Below are positions 17,950 through 26,948 of a DNA stretch of 64,000 bases, piece after piece. Made by a program: the position numbers and the translations under genes. The number at the start of each line of letters is the position of its first letter. Within the stretch, counting starts at the first letter, position 1. The notes beneath the pieces were generated by a model that saw nothing but the letters and a program-made list of their open reading frames with translations, did not search any database and was not told the DNA's origin. The DNA is taken from positions 620,001 to 684,000 of the forward strand of contig CAVOKO010000008.1 in the NCBI GenBank assembly GCA_963696525.1, read 5' to 3'. This DNA comes from CAWBRT01 sp963696525 (GTDB lineage: Bacteria > Acidobacteriota > Terriglobia > Terriglobales > Acidobacteriaceae).

Positions 17950-19223
17950 GTGGGACGCTTATTGGAAAGCAGCAGCAAGCAATTACTGGCGCAAAACTCG
18001 ATTTCGGTTCCTCGTCATTTCGTTGCCGCCAGCCCGGCGGAGGTCGGGGAAAAAGCTGCCCTGCTGGGCGGCGAGGTGGTGTTGAAGGCGCTGGTTCCGG
18101 TCGGCAAGAGGGGCAAAGCCGGAGCGATTAAGTTTGCCTCCGATCCGGCGATGGCGGCAGAGCTGGCCGTGCAAATGTTGGGCACGGTTGTCCGCCACTA
18201 TCCGGTAGAAGAAATTCTGGTGGAAGAGAAACTCGCGATCGAGCATGAGCTTTTTGTCTCGTTCACCATCGATAAGAAGCTACGCCGGCACGCTGTTCTG
18301 GTCAGCTCGGCGGGCGGCATCGACGTGGAAGAGATCAGCGCCAAATACCCGGAACGCATGCAGATCATTCACATCGACCCGTACAAGGGTCTGCCGGATT
18401 TCCGTGCGAAAGAAGTTTGGGCCGATCTGGGCCTGGAGGGCACGGTGCTTCGCCAGGCCAGCTGACATCCTGCTGAAGCTGTACCGCTGCTTCGTGAAAT
18501 ATGACTGCACGATTCTTGAAATCAATCCGCTGGCGGTCACCAAAGACAACAAGGTAATCGCCGCCGCTTCGGTGATGGCCGTGGACGACAGCGCGATGTT
18601 TCGCCATCCCGAATTGGCCGAGTGCGGTGCAAGTGGGCAGCGACCGCGCCTGGCGGCCGCTCACCGCTCTGGAGAAGCAGGTGGTGGAAGTCAACGAAGC
18701 CGACCCTATCGCGGCACGGCTCGTTACACGGAGATGGATGGCGGCGACATCGGCTTCATGTGCGGCGGCGGCGGCGGCAGCCTGATGATGTTCGACGCGC
18801 TGCTCTCCTACGGCGGCAAGCCCGCCAATTACACCGAGTTCGGCGGCAATCCGCCGGAGCAGAAAGGTCTATGGGCTGGTCATGGCAATCCTGTCGAAGC
18901 CGGGCGTGAGGGGCTGGTCGTCTGTCGGCAACATCACCAACAACACGCAGGTCGACGTGGTCTCTCGCGGCATCGTCGCGGCCATCAAGGACAAGGTCAT
19001 CGATCCGCGAAAGTTTCCCGTTCTGGTAAGGTATGGCGGGCGTGAACGATCGCGATGGGACGCGAGGTGTTTACCGCAGCGGGCATTGAGTATTACGGTG
19101 AAGAAATAACCATGACCATGGCCGCGCAAGAAGATGGTGGAGAAAATGAAACAGGCTTATCCGGACGACGGAAGCGATGGACAGCGCCCACGGCGCTTGA
19201 GGAGAGGGCGTTGGGAATCTTAA
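17950..19223 (+). pseudogene. Succinyl-CoA synthetase beta-like subunit (ATP-grasp), multiply frameshifted
   Basis: The start at GTG 17950 gives a normal ATP-grasp N-terminus (GGEVVLKALVPVGKRGKAG, SSAGGIDVEEIS). The frame then breaks near 18460 (DILLKLYRCF, EINPLAVTKDNK), near 18620, near 18720 (DGGDIGFMCGGGGG), near 18870 (WSSVGNITNNTQVDVVSRG), near 19040 (GREVFTAAGIEYYG) and near 19130 (KMVEKMKQAYPDD), ending at TAA 19223. At least five indels lie in 0.7 kb while both neighbours are intact. It would pair with the alpha-like gene that overlaps its end, as malate-, citrate- or succinate-CoA ligase. It is either decaying or a poorly sequenced patch. Confidence 0.7.
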
Positions 19224-20110
19224 TCGACCGCAATTCAAGAATCGTGATTCAGGGCATCACCGGCCGGGAAGCATCGATGGTCACCCGGCACATGCTGGCC
19301 TACGGCACGCCGGTGGTCGCCGGAGTTACTCCCGGAAAAAAGGGCGAGCAGGTGCACGGCGTTCCGGTATACGACACCCTGAAGCAGGCCTGCTGCGCCC
19401 ACGAACTGAATACCGCGCTGATCTATGTGCCGCCTGCCTTCGTGCTGGATGCCGTGCTGGAGACTTTGGCCAATGGCATCAAGCTGATGGTCATCATCAC
19501 CGAGAACATTCCGCAGCACGACGCCGTCAAATTACTGATGGAGGCCGAAAACGCCGGAGCAAGGGTTATCGGCCCCAACACGGTTGGAGCCATCAATCCC
19601 AAGGAACGGGTCCGGCTTGGCGCTATTGGCGGAGACAACGTGGAGCGGTGCTTCGTGCCCGGCTGCGTCGGCGTGATCTCGCGCAGCGGCGGCATGACGG
19701 CTGAAACCTCCTACATGGTCAAGCGCGCGGGATTGGGAGTGAGCACGGCGATCGGCATCGGCGGAGATTCCCTGATCGGATCGAGCCCCAAGGACCTGCT
19801 TGCTCTCTTTGAAAAAGATCCTGAAACCCGTGCCGTCGTTACCTTCTCCGAGCCCGGCACCAGCTTGGAAGAGGACATGGCAGATTTTGTCCTCGAAGGC
19901 GGCTTCACCAAGCCCTTGATCTCCTACATCGCGGGCAAGTTTACCGAGAGCATGCCGGAAGGAACCATGTTTGGACACGCCGGCGCAATCATCGAGGGCG
20001 GCAAGGGCAAGCCTTCTTACAAAGCTCGAGTGCTCAAACAAGCCGGGGTTCACGTGGTCGAGCAATACGACGATATCGTTACCACACTGCGGAACTTGAA
20101 ACTGGGATGA
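19211..20110 (+). CDS. Succinyl-CoA synthetase alpha-like subunit (malate-CoA ligase-like)
   Basis: CoA-binding and ligase domains as in SucD, 299 residues: IQGITGREASMVTRHM at the N-terminus, GVISRSGGMTAE in the middle, and the phosphohistidine motif GTMFGHAGAII near the C-terminus. TTG at 19211 is chosen because GAGGAG precedes it by 6 bases and it overlaps the beta-subunit stop. An upstream in-frame ATG at 19055 reads the tail of the beta subunit instead. As a paralogue of the sucD at 1814 it probably acts on another dicarboxylate, given the CitE-type lyase in the same operon. Confidence 0.85.
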   Translation: MGILIDRNSRIVIQGITGREASMVTRHMLAYGTPVVAGVTPGKKGEQVHGVPVYDTLKQACCAHELNTALIYVPPAFVLDAVLETLANGIKLMVIITENIPQHDAVKLLMEAENAGARVIGPNTVGAINPKERVRLGAIGGDNVERCFVPGCVGVISRSGGMTAETSYMVKRAGLGVSTAIGIGGDSLIGSSPKDLLALFEKDPETRAVVTFSEPGTSLEEDMADFVLEGGFTKPLISYIAGKFTESMPEGTMFGHAGAIIEGGKGKPSYKARVLKQAGVHVVEQYDDIVTTLRNLKLG

Positions 20111-20175
20111 TGCCGTCCGTCACCGCTTGCCACGTTGTGCACCATGCCGAAATCCGGATGCGGACTGTCCTCCCG

Positions 20176-21837
20176 TTACCAGTTGCGGAAGCGTTCCGGC
20201 GGATCGTAGATGCCGCCGGAGGCGTCCACCAAGTCCTTCATGGTGCGGGCAGCCAGACGATCGCGGGTGGCGTCTCGCGGTTCGATGCCGAGATCCTCTG
20301 GCCGCCGGATGATACCGCGATCCCTCAGGTTTTCCACCATGCGCGGGTCGCGCCCCAGTCCTACCCGCGTGCTGCCGGCTACTCCGCGGATCGCCTGCTC
20401 ACGCTCCTCCGGGGTTACGCACCGCAACAGATGCGCGATCCCCTCCTCGGTAATGATGTGGGTGACATCCTCCCCGTAAATCATCACCGGGGGCAGTTCC
20501 ATCTTCGCCGACGCCGCCAGATCCCAGGCATCGAGCCGCTCCACGAATGCCGGCTGCGTCGGCCTGTGAGCGGTCTCCACGATCTGCGCCACCAGTTTCC
20601 GTCCCTGGGGGATGACAGCGTTCGGGTGTGCCTCGCGTCCCGCGCGTAGCCACGCCGGCGACGGGTGACGCCGTCCCGTAGCGTTGCCGCCCAGGTTCGG
20701 GGCTCCGCCGAAACCGGCAATCCGTCCCTTGGTCGCGGTTGAACTGTTTCCCGCCAGATCGATCTGCAAGGTCGAGCCAATGAAGAGATCGCAGGCATAG
20801 TGTCCGGCCATCTGGCTGAAGGCGCGATTGGAGCGGAGGGAACCATCGCGGCCGACAAAGAAAATATCCGGTCGCGCCGCAACGTATTCTTCCATGCCGA
20901 CTTCGGAGCCGAAGCAATGCACCGACTCGACGAATCCGGCTTCGATTGCGGGGATCATTGTGGGGTGCGGATTCAGCGCCCAGTGCGTACAGATCTTGCC
21001 CTTCAGCCCCAGTTCCGCGGCATACGTCGGCAGCAGTAACTCGATCGCCGCAGTGGCGAAGCCGATGCCGTGGTTCAGGCTGGTGATGCCGTATTCGGCA
21101 TAGAAGCCCTTGATCGCCAGCATCGCCATCAAGATCTGCGGCGGGGTGATGAGCGCTGGATCGCGAGTGAAAAGCGGTTCGGTGTAGGCGGGAGTCGGCG
21201 CCTTGACGAAAAAGTCGACCCAGTCGGCGGGTATGTCGACACGCGGGAGACGGTCGACCACTTCATTGACCTGGGCAATGACGATACCGTTTTTGAAGGC
21301 GGTAGCTTCGACGATGGTCGGGGTGTCCTCGGTGTTCGGGCCGGTGTACAGGTTGCCCGCGTGATCGGCAGCCATCGCGGCAATCAGCGCCACCCTGGGC
21401 GTGAGATCCGTAAAGTAACGGGCATACAGCTCAAGGTAGGTATGGATGGCGCCGATTTCAATCCGCCCCTGTTCCACCAGCTTGGCAAGGCGTACTGCCT
21501 GCGGTCCGGAAAAACAGAAATCAAGGCGCTTCACCTGACCGCGCTCGATCAGTTCGATGTGCTCGGGCAGTGCCAGCACCGATTGCACCAGATGCAGATC
21601 GCGCACCCGCGCCGGGTCCGTCTTGACCAGGCTTTTCGCCAGGAAATCGGCTTGCTTCTGGTTGTTGCCTTCAATGCATACGCGGTCCCCGGGCTCGATG
21701 ACGGCTTCCAGAAAAGGCACGATGTTTTCGGCGACAACCTCGCGTCCGCTGGCAAACGGCGCCACGCGGCTCAGTCGCTCCCGGTAGTTGCACATCTGAC
21801 GATTCCAACGATTGGATTCGCTCGAAGATAGGTTCAC
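20176..21837 (-). CDS. mdcA: Malonate decarboxylase alpha subunit (acetyl-ACP:malonate ACP transferase)
   Basis: CoA/ACP-transferase subunit that loads malonate onto the decarboxylase carrier protein, 553 residues as in MdcA. Conserved blocks: PGDRVCIEGNNQKQADFL, IEIGAIHTYLELYARYF, NLYTGPNTEDTP, DIPADWVDFFV, LNHGIGFATAAIELLLPTY, TLQIDLAGNSSTATKGRIAG and the C-terminal ASGGIYDPPERFRNW. The start is uncertain: GTG 21837 keeps the N-terminal W-x-R segment, ATG 21795 and TTG 21873 are alternatives. None of mdcB-H is present around it. It shares a strand with the MFS gene 100 bases upstream, a likely two-gene operon. Confidence 0.88.
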   Translation of the reverse strand: MNLSSSESNRWNRQMCNYRERLSRVAPFASGREVVAENIVPFLEAVIEPGDRVCIEGNNQKQADFLAKSLVKTDPARVRDLHLVQSVLALPEHIELIERGQVKRLDFCFSGPQAVRLAKLVEQGRIEIGAIHTYLELYARYFTDLTPRVALIAAMAADHAGNLYTGPNTEDTPTIVEATAFKNGIVIAQVNEVVDRLPRVDIPADWVDFFVKAPTPAYTEPLFTRDPALITPPQILMAMLAIKGFYAEYGITSLNHGIGFATAAIELLLPTYAAELGLKGKICTHWALNPHPTMIPAIEAGFVESVHCFGSEVGMEEYVAARPDIFFVGRDGSLRSNRAFSQMAGHYACDLFIGSTLQIDLAGNSSTATKGRIAGFGGAPNLGGNATGRRHPSPAWLRAGREAHPNAVIPQGRKLVAQIVETAHRPTQPAFVERLDAWDLAASAKMELPPVMIYGEDVTHIITEEGIAHLLRCVTPEEREQAIRGVAGSTRVGLGRDPRMVENLRDRGIIRRPEDLGIEPRDATRDRLAARTMKDLVDASGGIYDPPERFRNW

Positions 21838-21937
21838 GAAGGACTCTCTTTCATCTGCCAGGTTGCCGCGCAATCGCCGCAGGCGACGGCCTGCTTGCCT
21901 AGGAGGCGCTCGCGGCTCAAATTATTCGGACAGCACC

Positions 21938-23266
21938 TTATTCGGGCAGCACCTTGCCGCGGGTTTCTTCACCCAGCGGGATCAGCAGCAAGCCGATGCC
22001 AAAGGCAATCGCGGTGAGCGCCACGGGCGTGCCCAGAGTTCCCATGTTTTTGACCATGGCGCCCAGCAGGAAGTTGACGCCGGCACCGATGAAGCGTCCA
22101 AACGACGTGGCGAAGGCAAAGGCGGTCGCCCGGACCGAGGTGTCATACTGCTCGGGCAACCACAAGCTGAACATCGCGAAGTTGCCGCCGAATATGCCCA
22201 GAAAGAACAGCACGGCGATAAATGGGTAAAGCGCATGCTGGAGATAGAACGCCCATCCGAAGCTGGCCACAATGCACACGCCCATGCCCGCGAAGTAAAG
22301 GGCCAGGGTGCGCTTTCGTCCGATGCGCTCCGCCAGCGGCGGCACTGCCAAACATCCCAGGACGGTTCCGATCGAAAGCAGGCCCGTCCCCAATGACGCC
22401 ATCTTGACGGCCTGCGGCAGTGTCATCCCGGCTTTTCTGGCCAGGAAGATGATCGCCGTGGGTTCGTATACGGCTCCCGCCCAGAGGCCGATAATGGCGA
22501 CCGTCAACAGCGCGGTGTTGACCAAGGTACGCTTGCGATATTGGCCGGAGAAGATCTGGCGCAGCGGAGACCGCTTGGGTTGGGCTTGCTTTTGCTCCGC
22601 CTGGACCTTGCGTTGCCAGCGCTCCGGCTCCTTCACGTGCTTCAGAATCAGCACCGAGACGATGACCGGCGTCATCCCGCACAGGAACATGGCGCGCCAC
22701 CCGAAATGTGCGCCCACCGTATAGTTGAGAGCGGCGGCAAGAAAAAATCCCGCGTAATAGCCGGTTTGGAGGTAGCCGGCCCCCATTTTGCGCCGGTCTT
22801 CCGGCCAAGCCTCGGCAACATAGGTTCCGGCGAGCGCCCATTCGCCGCCGATTCCTATACCGGCCAATAGGCGGAATAAAGCGAGTTGCCACACATTCTG
22901 CGACAGCGCCGCCAATCCCGTGAACAGCGCATAGACAAGAATCGTGCCGGCAAGCACGCGCGTGCGGCCAAATCTGTCGGCTATGGGGCCCCACAGGAAC
23001 GAAAGCCCCCATCCGATCAGAAACAGCGCGAACAAGATGGACCCAACCAGCCCCACGTTGGCCGGCACATTCGACATACCTGACTTGGGAAGTAGTTCGG
23101 TTAATGCGGGGCTCAGAACCAAGGCATAGATGAAGGAATCCATGCCATCGAGCGTCCAACCGGTCCAGGCACCCCAGAAACCTGTAATTTGCTGCCGGGT
23201 GAGCTTGCTTCGGCTTGGTGCCGGTGGGAATGCGACTGCATGGGAAGATAGAACTGGGTCCGCCAT
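21938..23266 (-). CDS. MFS permease, metabolite:proton symporter (MHS/sialate-type)
   Basis: Twelve-helix major facilitator, 442 residues. The N-terminus GFWGAWTGWTLDGMDSFIY and the loop WGPIADRFGRTRVL match the MHS group that carries aromatic or small carboxylic acids. AGIGIGGEWALAGTYVAE is also characteristic. ATG 23266 is set by AGGAGG 6 bases upstream; the in-frame extension to 23431 is ignored. Next to mdcA it could import malonate. That is inference from position only. Confidence 0.88.
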   Translation of the reverse strand: MADPVLSSHAVAFPPAPSRSKLTRQQITGFWGAWTGWTLDGMDSFIYALVLSPALTELLPKSGMSNVPANVGLVGSILFALFLIGWGLSFLWGPIADRFGRTRVLAGTILVYALFTGLAALSQNVWQLALFRLLAGIGIGGEWALAGTYVAEAWPEDRRKMGAGYLQTGYYAGFFLAAALNYTVGAHFGWRAMFLCGMTPVIVSVLILKHVKEPERWQRKVQAEQKQAQPKRSPLRQIFSGQYRKRTLVNTALLTVAIIGLWAGAVYEPTAIIFLARKAGMTLPQAVKMASLGTGLLSIGTVLGCLAVPPLAERIGRKRTLALYFAGMGVCIVASFGWAFYLQHALYPFIAVLFFLGIFGGNFAMFSLWLPEQYDTSVRATAFAFATSFGRFIGAGVNFLLGAMVKNMGTLGTPVALTAIAFGIGLLLIPLGEETRGKVLPE

Positions 23267-24689
23267 AGGTTCCTCCTGGACTGTCCCTACCGATTCACGC
23301 CCGAGGCTCCGATTCGCGCCTGAGCCGAAATTGCTTGTTTGGCTTTGTAAACACCGGAGTTTCCGCTTTAGCTGCCAACGGCGACACGGGAAATAAGCAA
23401 GGAGCGGCGGGCCGCTACCTTTATCCCGCACCCCTCATACGCACTTTCTCACTGCGCGGACGCGCTCTCATCCCATTGGCTGCGCAAGACTTTCTGCCTA
23501 ACTGGAACGGCGGGAAAGTTTATCGAAGCCGACGCGCACTGTCCAGCTTTTTTTACTGTTATCTACGGCGCCGGCCACAGGCTCAAGACTTTTGCCTGAC
23601 ACTCGGACATTCCCGCTACTCCCGGCTACTGTGTTTCGACAGCGGTCTGGTCACAAGGAGCTTTCGTTGGCGGGGCGCGATTGCAGGGAACGTTACGAAG
23701 CACGCTGCTCGATCCTGTGGCCGGGGAAGGCGTCACGTCTTGCATCTACACGGAAAGATGATGGCGACAGAGAATCACCAGCGAGACGGAAAACCGCGCG
23801 GGCATCGGCTGCGCTCGTCGTGCCTGGTAAGGGCTTTGGTTGCAATGGTTGTCCGTCCTATTAACCACATGGTGGCATCGGAAATTCGTCCTGAATATCA
23901 CAGACTTTGGGATGGATCACGGACTACATTTTGTTCAAGATCAGTATTACGGCCGAATCAGCCTGGGCGTCGGACATTGGAGGCGGCTGCCTTCAGTTTC
24001 GTCGCGCTCACAAGAGTGCGAAACTTTGGTTGTCGTTATCGAAAGCTAATGGTTTTGCCCGGGGTGCGGGACAGGCTCCGCACGAAGGGGGTGCGTATGA
24101 CAACCACATTCCTGGTAACGATTACTACGGCTGAGGAACTACGTTTGCTTGAGCAAGAGAAACGGGCAGGAATGCAGTCTGAGCGTGAAGCCGTGGCCAC
24201 AGTCTTCGATGAGTCCGACGATTTCAGGGCGCATGGTCTGGGTGTCACATTGGAAGCGGGCCAATGAGCAAAGCTGGCGTTTCCGCGTAGTGCCTTAGTC
24301 TTGATGGTATCGCCGTGATCCGGGCCGACGAGAAGCATGGCAAAGCGCCCGGCGGTCGACTGTTTGAGCCGCAGCTTTCCTGCGGTATCTGCCGCAATTC
24401 AATCTGCTAACTCGATCTTCCCCCGAGATGACCTTGCTGGTGCCGAAAAACGGCGCGAACCCAGGGGGGTGGGCCCGCGCCGATAGGCGTCAAGTTGGCG
24501 GCTTCGTCAGGCGACGCCTAGATGGGCCGCTATAGTGTGAAGCTGAGCGCAATGTTAACGCCGGGATACATCGGGTTGCACAGGTAATACAAGAACTAGC
24601 GGTCGTCGCACTCTCAACACACTCTGCAAATCAAACAATGACAGCTGTAAGCATTCGTGTCTGAGCAAGATAGCTCACAGATGAAAAAT
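23267..24689 (+). other. 1.4-kb region without a convincing gene
   Basis: All long readings here (for example 23335-24267 plus) lack domain-like composition. The only candidate is a 56-residue ORF at 24097-24267 (MTTTFLVTITTAEELRLLEQ), with a weak GGGGG upstream and no known family. On the minus strand around 24540-24600 a reading ends PGVNIALSFTL followed by a stop, which could be the last strand of a decayed outer-membrane barrel, but no upstream part is seen. The region probably holds decayed sequence plus the MFS promoter. Confidence 0.4.
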
Positions 24690-24941
24690 CTAGCCGCGTG
24701 CCGTCTGGAGGGCGGAATCAACTCGCGGATACTTCAGCGTGAAGATGGCGGGGTTCGGCGGCGCACAGCCATTGTCGGCAACGTTGGGCGGCATGGAGTG
24801 CATCCGTTCCCATGAATACTCGAATTCCCTGCCACACTCGACGCAGACTTGGTACGTCCGTTTCCTGATGGTGAACACACGGCTCAGTTGGCTATGACGG
24901 CACCCAAAGCCAACTTGAAGAATCCAACGCGGGCGCTTCAC
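24690..24941 (-). CDS. Small CxxC protein (putative zinc ribbon)
   Basis: 83 residues. The core GCRHSQLSRVFTI followed by RKRTYQVCVECGREF has a C-x-H and a C-x-x-C pair able to bind zinc. I recognise this motif as recurrent in small conserved acidobacterial proteins of unknown function. Its GTG start overlaps the TGA of the tiny membrane-protein gene upstream (GTGA), which supports both as real, coupled genes at the end of the thiM-thiE transcript. Confidence 0.6.
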   Translation of the reverse strand: MKRPRWILQVGFGCRHSQLSRVFTIRKRTYQVCVECGREFEYSWERMHSMPPNVADNGCAPPNPAIFTLKYPRVDSALQTARG

Positions 24942-25081
24942 GCCCTCGCCCGACGTCCGCTCACGAGATTCACGATCAGCACCACCAGGGCCACGACCAG
25001 CAGCAGATGAATCAGGCCACCGGCAATGTGCAAGCTGAAACCCAGAAACAGCCGCGCCAACTGCTCACGCAGTCCAGCCAC
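24938..25081 (-). CDS. Tiny membrane protein (lmo0937/DUF5670-like C-terminal hairpin)
   Basis: 47 residues from GTG 25081: a hydrophobic stretch HIAGGLIHLLLVVALVVLIV followed by NLVSGRRARA. This matches the second helix and basic tail of the lmo0937/DUF5670 family. The usual first helix is missing or replaced by LREQLARLFLGFS, so the N-terminus may be altered. Its stop overlaps the next gene start. It lies 45 bases after thiE. Confidence 0.5.
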   Translation of the reverse strand: MAGLREQLARLFLGFSLHIAGGLIHLLLVVALVVLIVNLVSGRRARA

Positions 25082-25125
25082 GCCGCACGATCAATCGCTT
25101 TGGCGCTTCGCGGCTGCGACGCCCA

Positions 25126-25758
25126 TCAACCGCACTTCTCCCAAATGCTTCTCAGTTCGGCGATCGCCGCCTGCATATCCGGAGCCTCCGCTACGGCGGC
25201 CACGACCGCCGCTCCAGCGGCGCCAGCCTCGATGACTTGCCGCAGATTATTTGCCTGGATACCCCCGATTGCGACTACCGGCAGCCGCACGTCGCGACAG
25301 ATCCTCGCCAGTTCCGCGGGCCCGATTGGGGGCGCGGCATCAGGCTTGCTGCCGGTCGGAAATACGGGCCCTACACCAAGGTAGTCCGCTCCACAAAAAC
25401 TCATCTCGAGGGCTTCGTCGTAGTTCGTCGCGGATATGCCGAGGATCATTTCCGCCGGCAACAGGTTCCTGATCTGGCGAGGGTCGGCATCGCCGCGTCC
25501 GACGTGAACTCCGTCGGCACACGAGGCAATCGCAATCCCGACACGGTCGTTGATGATGCACGGCACTCCTCCGGCGGCGGTCATGCTGCGAACCCGATCA
25601 GCCGTGGCTGAAAACACCGCATCGCCCATGCACTTGTCCCGGAATTGGACGACCGTACCGCCGCCAGCGACCGCGGCGCGAGCTACATCCTCATGCGTCC
25701 GGCCGAGGCGCGGTAGCTCAGCCGTAATTACATACACCCGCAAATCCATTTTTTTCAC
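25126..25758 (-). CDS. thiE: Thiamine-phosphate synthase
   Basis: Joins HMP-PP and thiazole phosphate to make thiamine phosphate. TIM barrel of 210 residues: VVQFRDK (usually QLREK) near the N-terminus, INDRVGIAIASCADGVHVGR, the phosphate-binding end VAIGGIQANN and GAAGAAVVAAV. It overlaps the upstream thiM by the ATGA type (25755-25758). TenI-like paralogues look similar, but thiM linkage favours ThiE. Confidence 0.9.
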   Translation of the reverse strand: MKKMDLRVYVITAELPRLGRTHEDVARAAVAGGGTVVQFRDKCMGDAVFSATADRVRSMTAAGGVPCIINDRVGIAIASCADGVHVGRGDADPRQIRNLLPAEMILGISATNYDEALEMSFCGADYLGVGPVFPTGSKPDAAPPIGPAELARICRDVRLPVVAIGGIQANNLRQVIEAGAAGAAVVAAVAEAPDMQAAIAELRSIWEKCG

Positions 25759-26573
25759 TGCGGTGAGACCTCTATACGCAGGCCTGCTCGCAACGACTCT
25801 GCGGTTAACCCCGCCAATGCGTCATAGAGTCCAACGTGCAAACTGCCGGGGCCTTTCGCATTACGCGCGGCAAGCTCTCCCGCCAGCCCGTAAGCAGCCA
25901 ACGCAATCGCGGCTGCCGCCACAAAATCGCTTTCGACGGCGGCATAGGCGGCGACCACTGAGGTAGCCATGCACCCGGTGCCGGTCACCGAAGTCATCAT
26001 CGGATGCCCATTGGCTACACGGACAATTCGTGTTCCGTCCGTCACCATGTCCACGGCGCCCGTCATGGCGGCGACGCAACCGTACTGGCGCGCGAACTTT
26101 GCCGCCAACTCGGCGTGGTCGCAAGCAACGATACCGGATTCCACGCCGCTGATATTTGCCTGGTAGCCAGCGAGAGCGGCGATTTCGGCCGCATTTCCCC
26201 GCGTAATCGCTATCGACAGTTCTTCGAGCAGCCGCCAGCCGGTGGCCGTTCGCAGGCGGGTTGCCCCCGCGCCAACCGGATCGAGAATGATGGGCACGCC
26301 GCATCGATTCGCGCAATGCCCCGCCAACAGCATGCTCTCAACCTGTTCCGGCCAAAGCGTTCCAATGTTCAACACCAATGCCTTGGCGGCGGACGTCATC
26401 TCCTCCACTTCTTCCTTGGCATGCGCCATTACCGGCAAAGCGCCAGCGCACAGAGTTATGTTGGCGGTCTCGTTCATGACTACGAGATTCGTGATGTGAT
26501 GGACAAGCGGTTTCTCGGCGCGAACTCTCGCCATCAATCCAGCTGCCGCGCTTGCCATGTCAGCAATGACCAT
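25755..26573 (-). CDS. thiM: Hydroxyethylthiazole kinase
   Basis: Phosphorylates hydroxyethylthiazole for thiamine salvage, 272 residues. PLVHHITNLVVMNETAN is the family N-terminal signature. The C-terminal SVTGTGCMATSVVAA contains the catalytic Cys and anion hole. AAGGAG lies 9 bases before the ATG. The first gene of thiM-thiE, so the cell can recycle thiazole. I looked for a TPP riboswitch in the 100 bases upstream and did not find its conserved boxes. Confidence 0.93.
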   Translation of the reverse strand: MVIADMASAAAGLMARVRAEKPLVHHITNLVVMNETANITLCAGALPVMAHAKEEVEEMTSAAKALVLNIGTLWPEQVESMLLAGHCANRCGVPIILDPVGAGATRLRTATGWRLLEELSIAITRGNAAEIAALAGYQANISGVESGIVACDHAELAAKFARQYGCVAAMTGAVDMVTDGTRIVRVANGHPMMTSVTGTGCMATSVVAAYAAVESDFVAAAAIALAAYGLAGELAARNAKGPGSLHVGLYDALAGLTAESLRAGLRIEVSPQ

Positions 26574-26743
26574 CGGCTTCGCTCCTTGAGAAATTCATCG
26601 CAGAGAGGGATTGTACAGCCTGCGACCGTCGGCGGGATGAGACGCTAGAGTACGGCCCCATCGTAGTTTCGGGACGGACGAGCCCCGAGATCTTGTACGC
26701 TTCACTTCCGGACTGCACATCCGTTAGCGCCTACTCGCTCTGC

Positions 26744-26873
26744 CCAACAAGCCACCAGCGGGCTTGCCGGGGACCCCGGCTTCCCACCCCAACAAGCCAC
26801 CGGCGGGCTTGTCGGGGACCCTGGCTTCCCACCACAACAAGCCACCAGCGGGCCTGCCGGAGGCTCCGGCTTC
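26744..26873 (+). repeat. Three-copy tandem array of the palindromic repeat, 45-bp period
   Basis: Units begin at 26744, 26789 and 26834. Each reads CCCAACAAGCCACC, GCGGGCTTG and a GGGGACCC-like segment ending in GGCTTCCCA. Within a unit ACAAGCC pairs with GGCTTGT and CCCC with GGGG. The sequence matches the copy inside hpnD (56211-56247). It occupies the 375-base gap between thiM and the hydrolase gene; the rest of that gap shows nothing. Confidence 0.8.
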
Positions 26874-26948
26874 GGTGAGTGTTTCAGCAATCTGCCAGAC
26901 GAGGTCGCTCCCTGATCAGGTGGAGCGGCCTCGCGTGCGGTCTGGGCC

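Noticed and set aside
18245..19045. 267-codon ORF as an independent gene
   Set aside because: It stitches parts of the frameshifted ligase beta subunit with out-of-frame sequence.
23335..24267. 310-codon ORF
   Set aside because: Composition is unlike a protein, and it reads through repeats of the intergenic type; only the last 56 codons have a plausible start.
24540..24600. End of an outer-membrane beta-barrel gene
   Set aside because: Only the last dozen residues look right; nothing upstream in any frame supports a barrel.
26574..26700. TPP riboswitch before thiM
   Set aside because: The conserved CUGAGA and ACCUGAU boxes were not found on the minus strand.
26744..26873. CRISPR array
   Set aside because: Three near-identical 45-bp units have no variable spacers and are themselves hairpin repeats; no cas gene is present.
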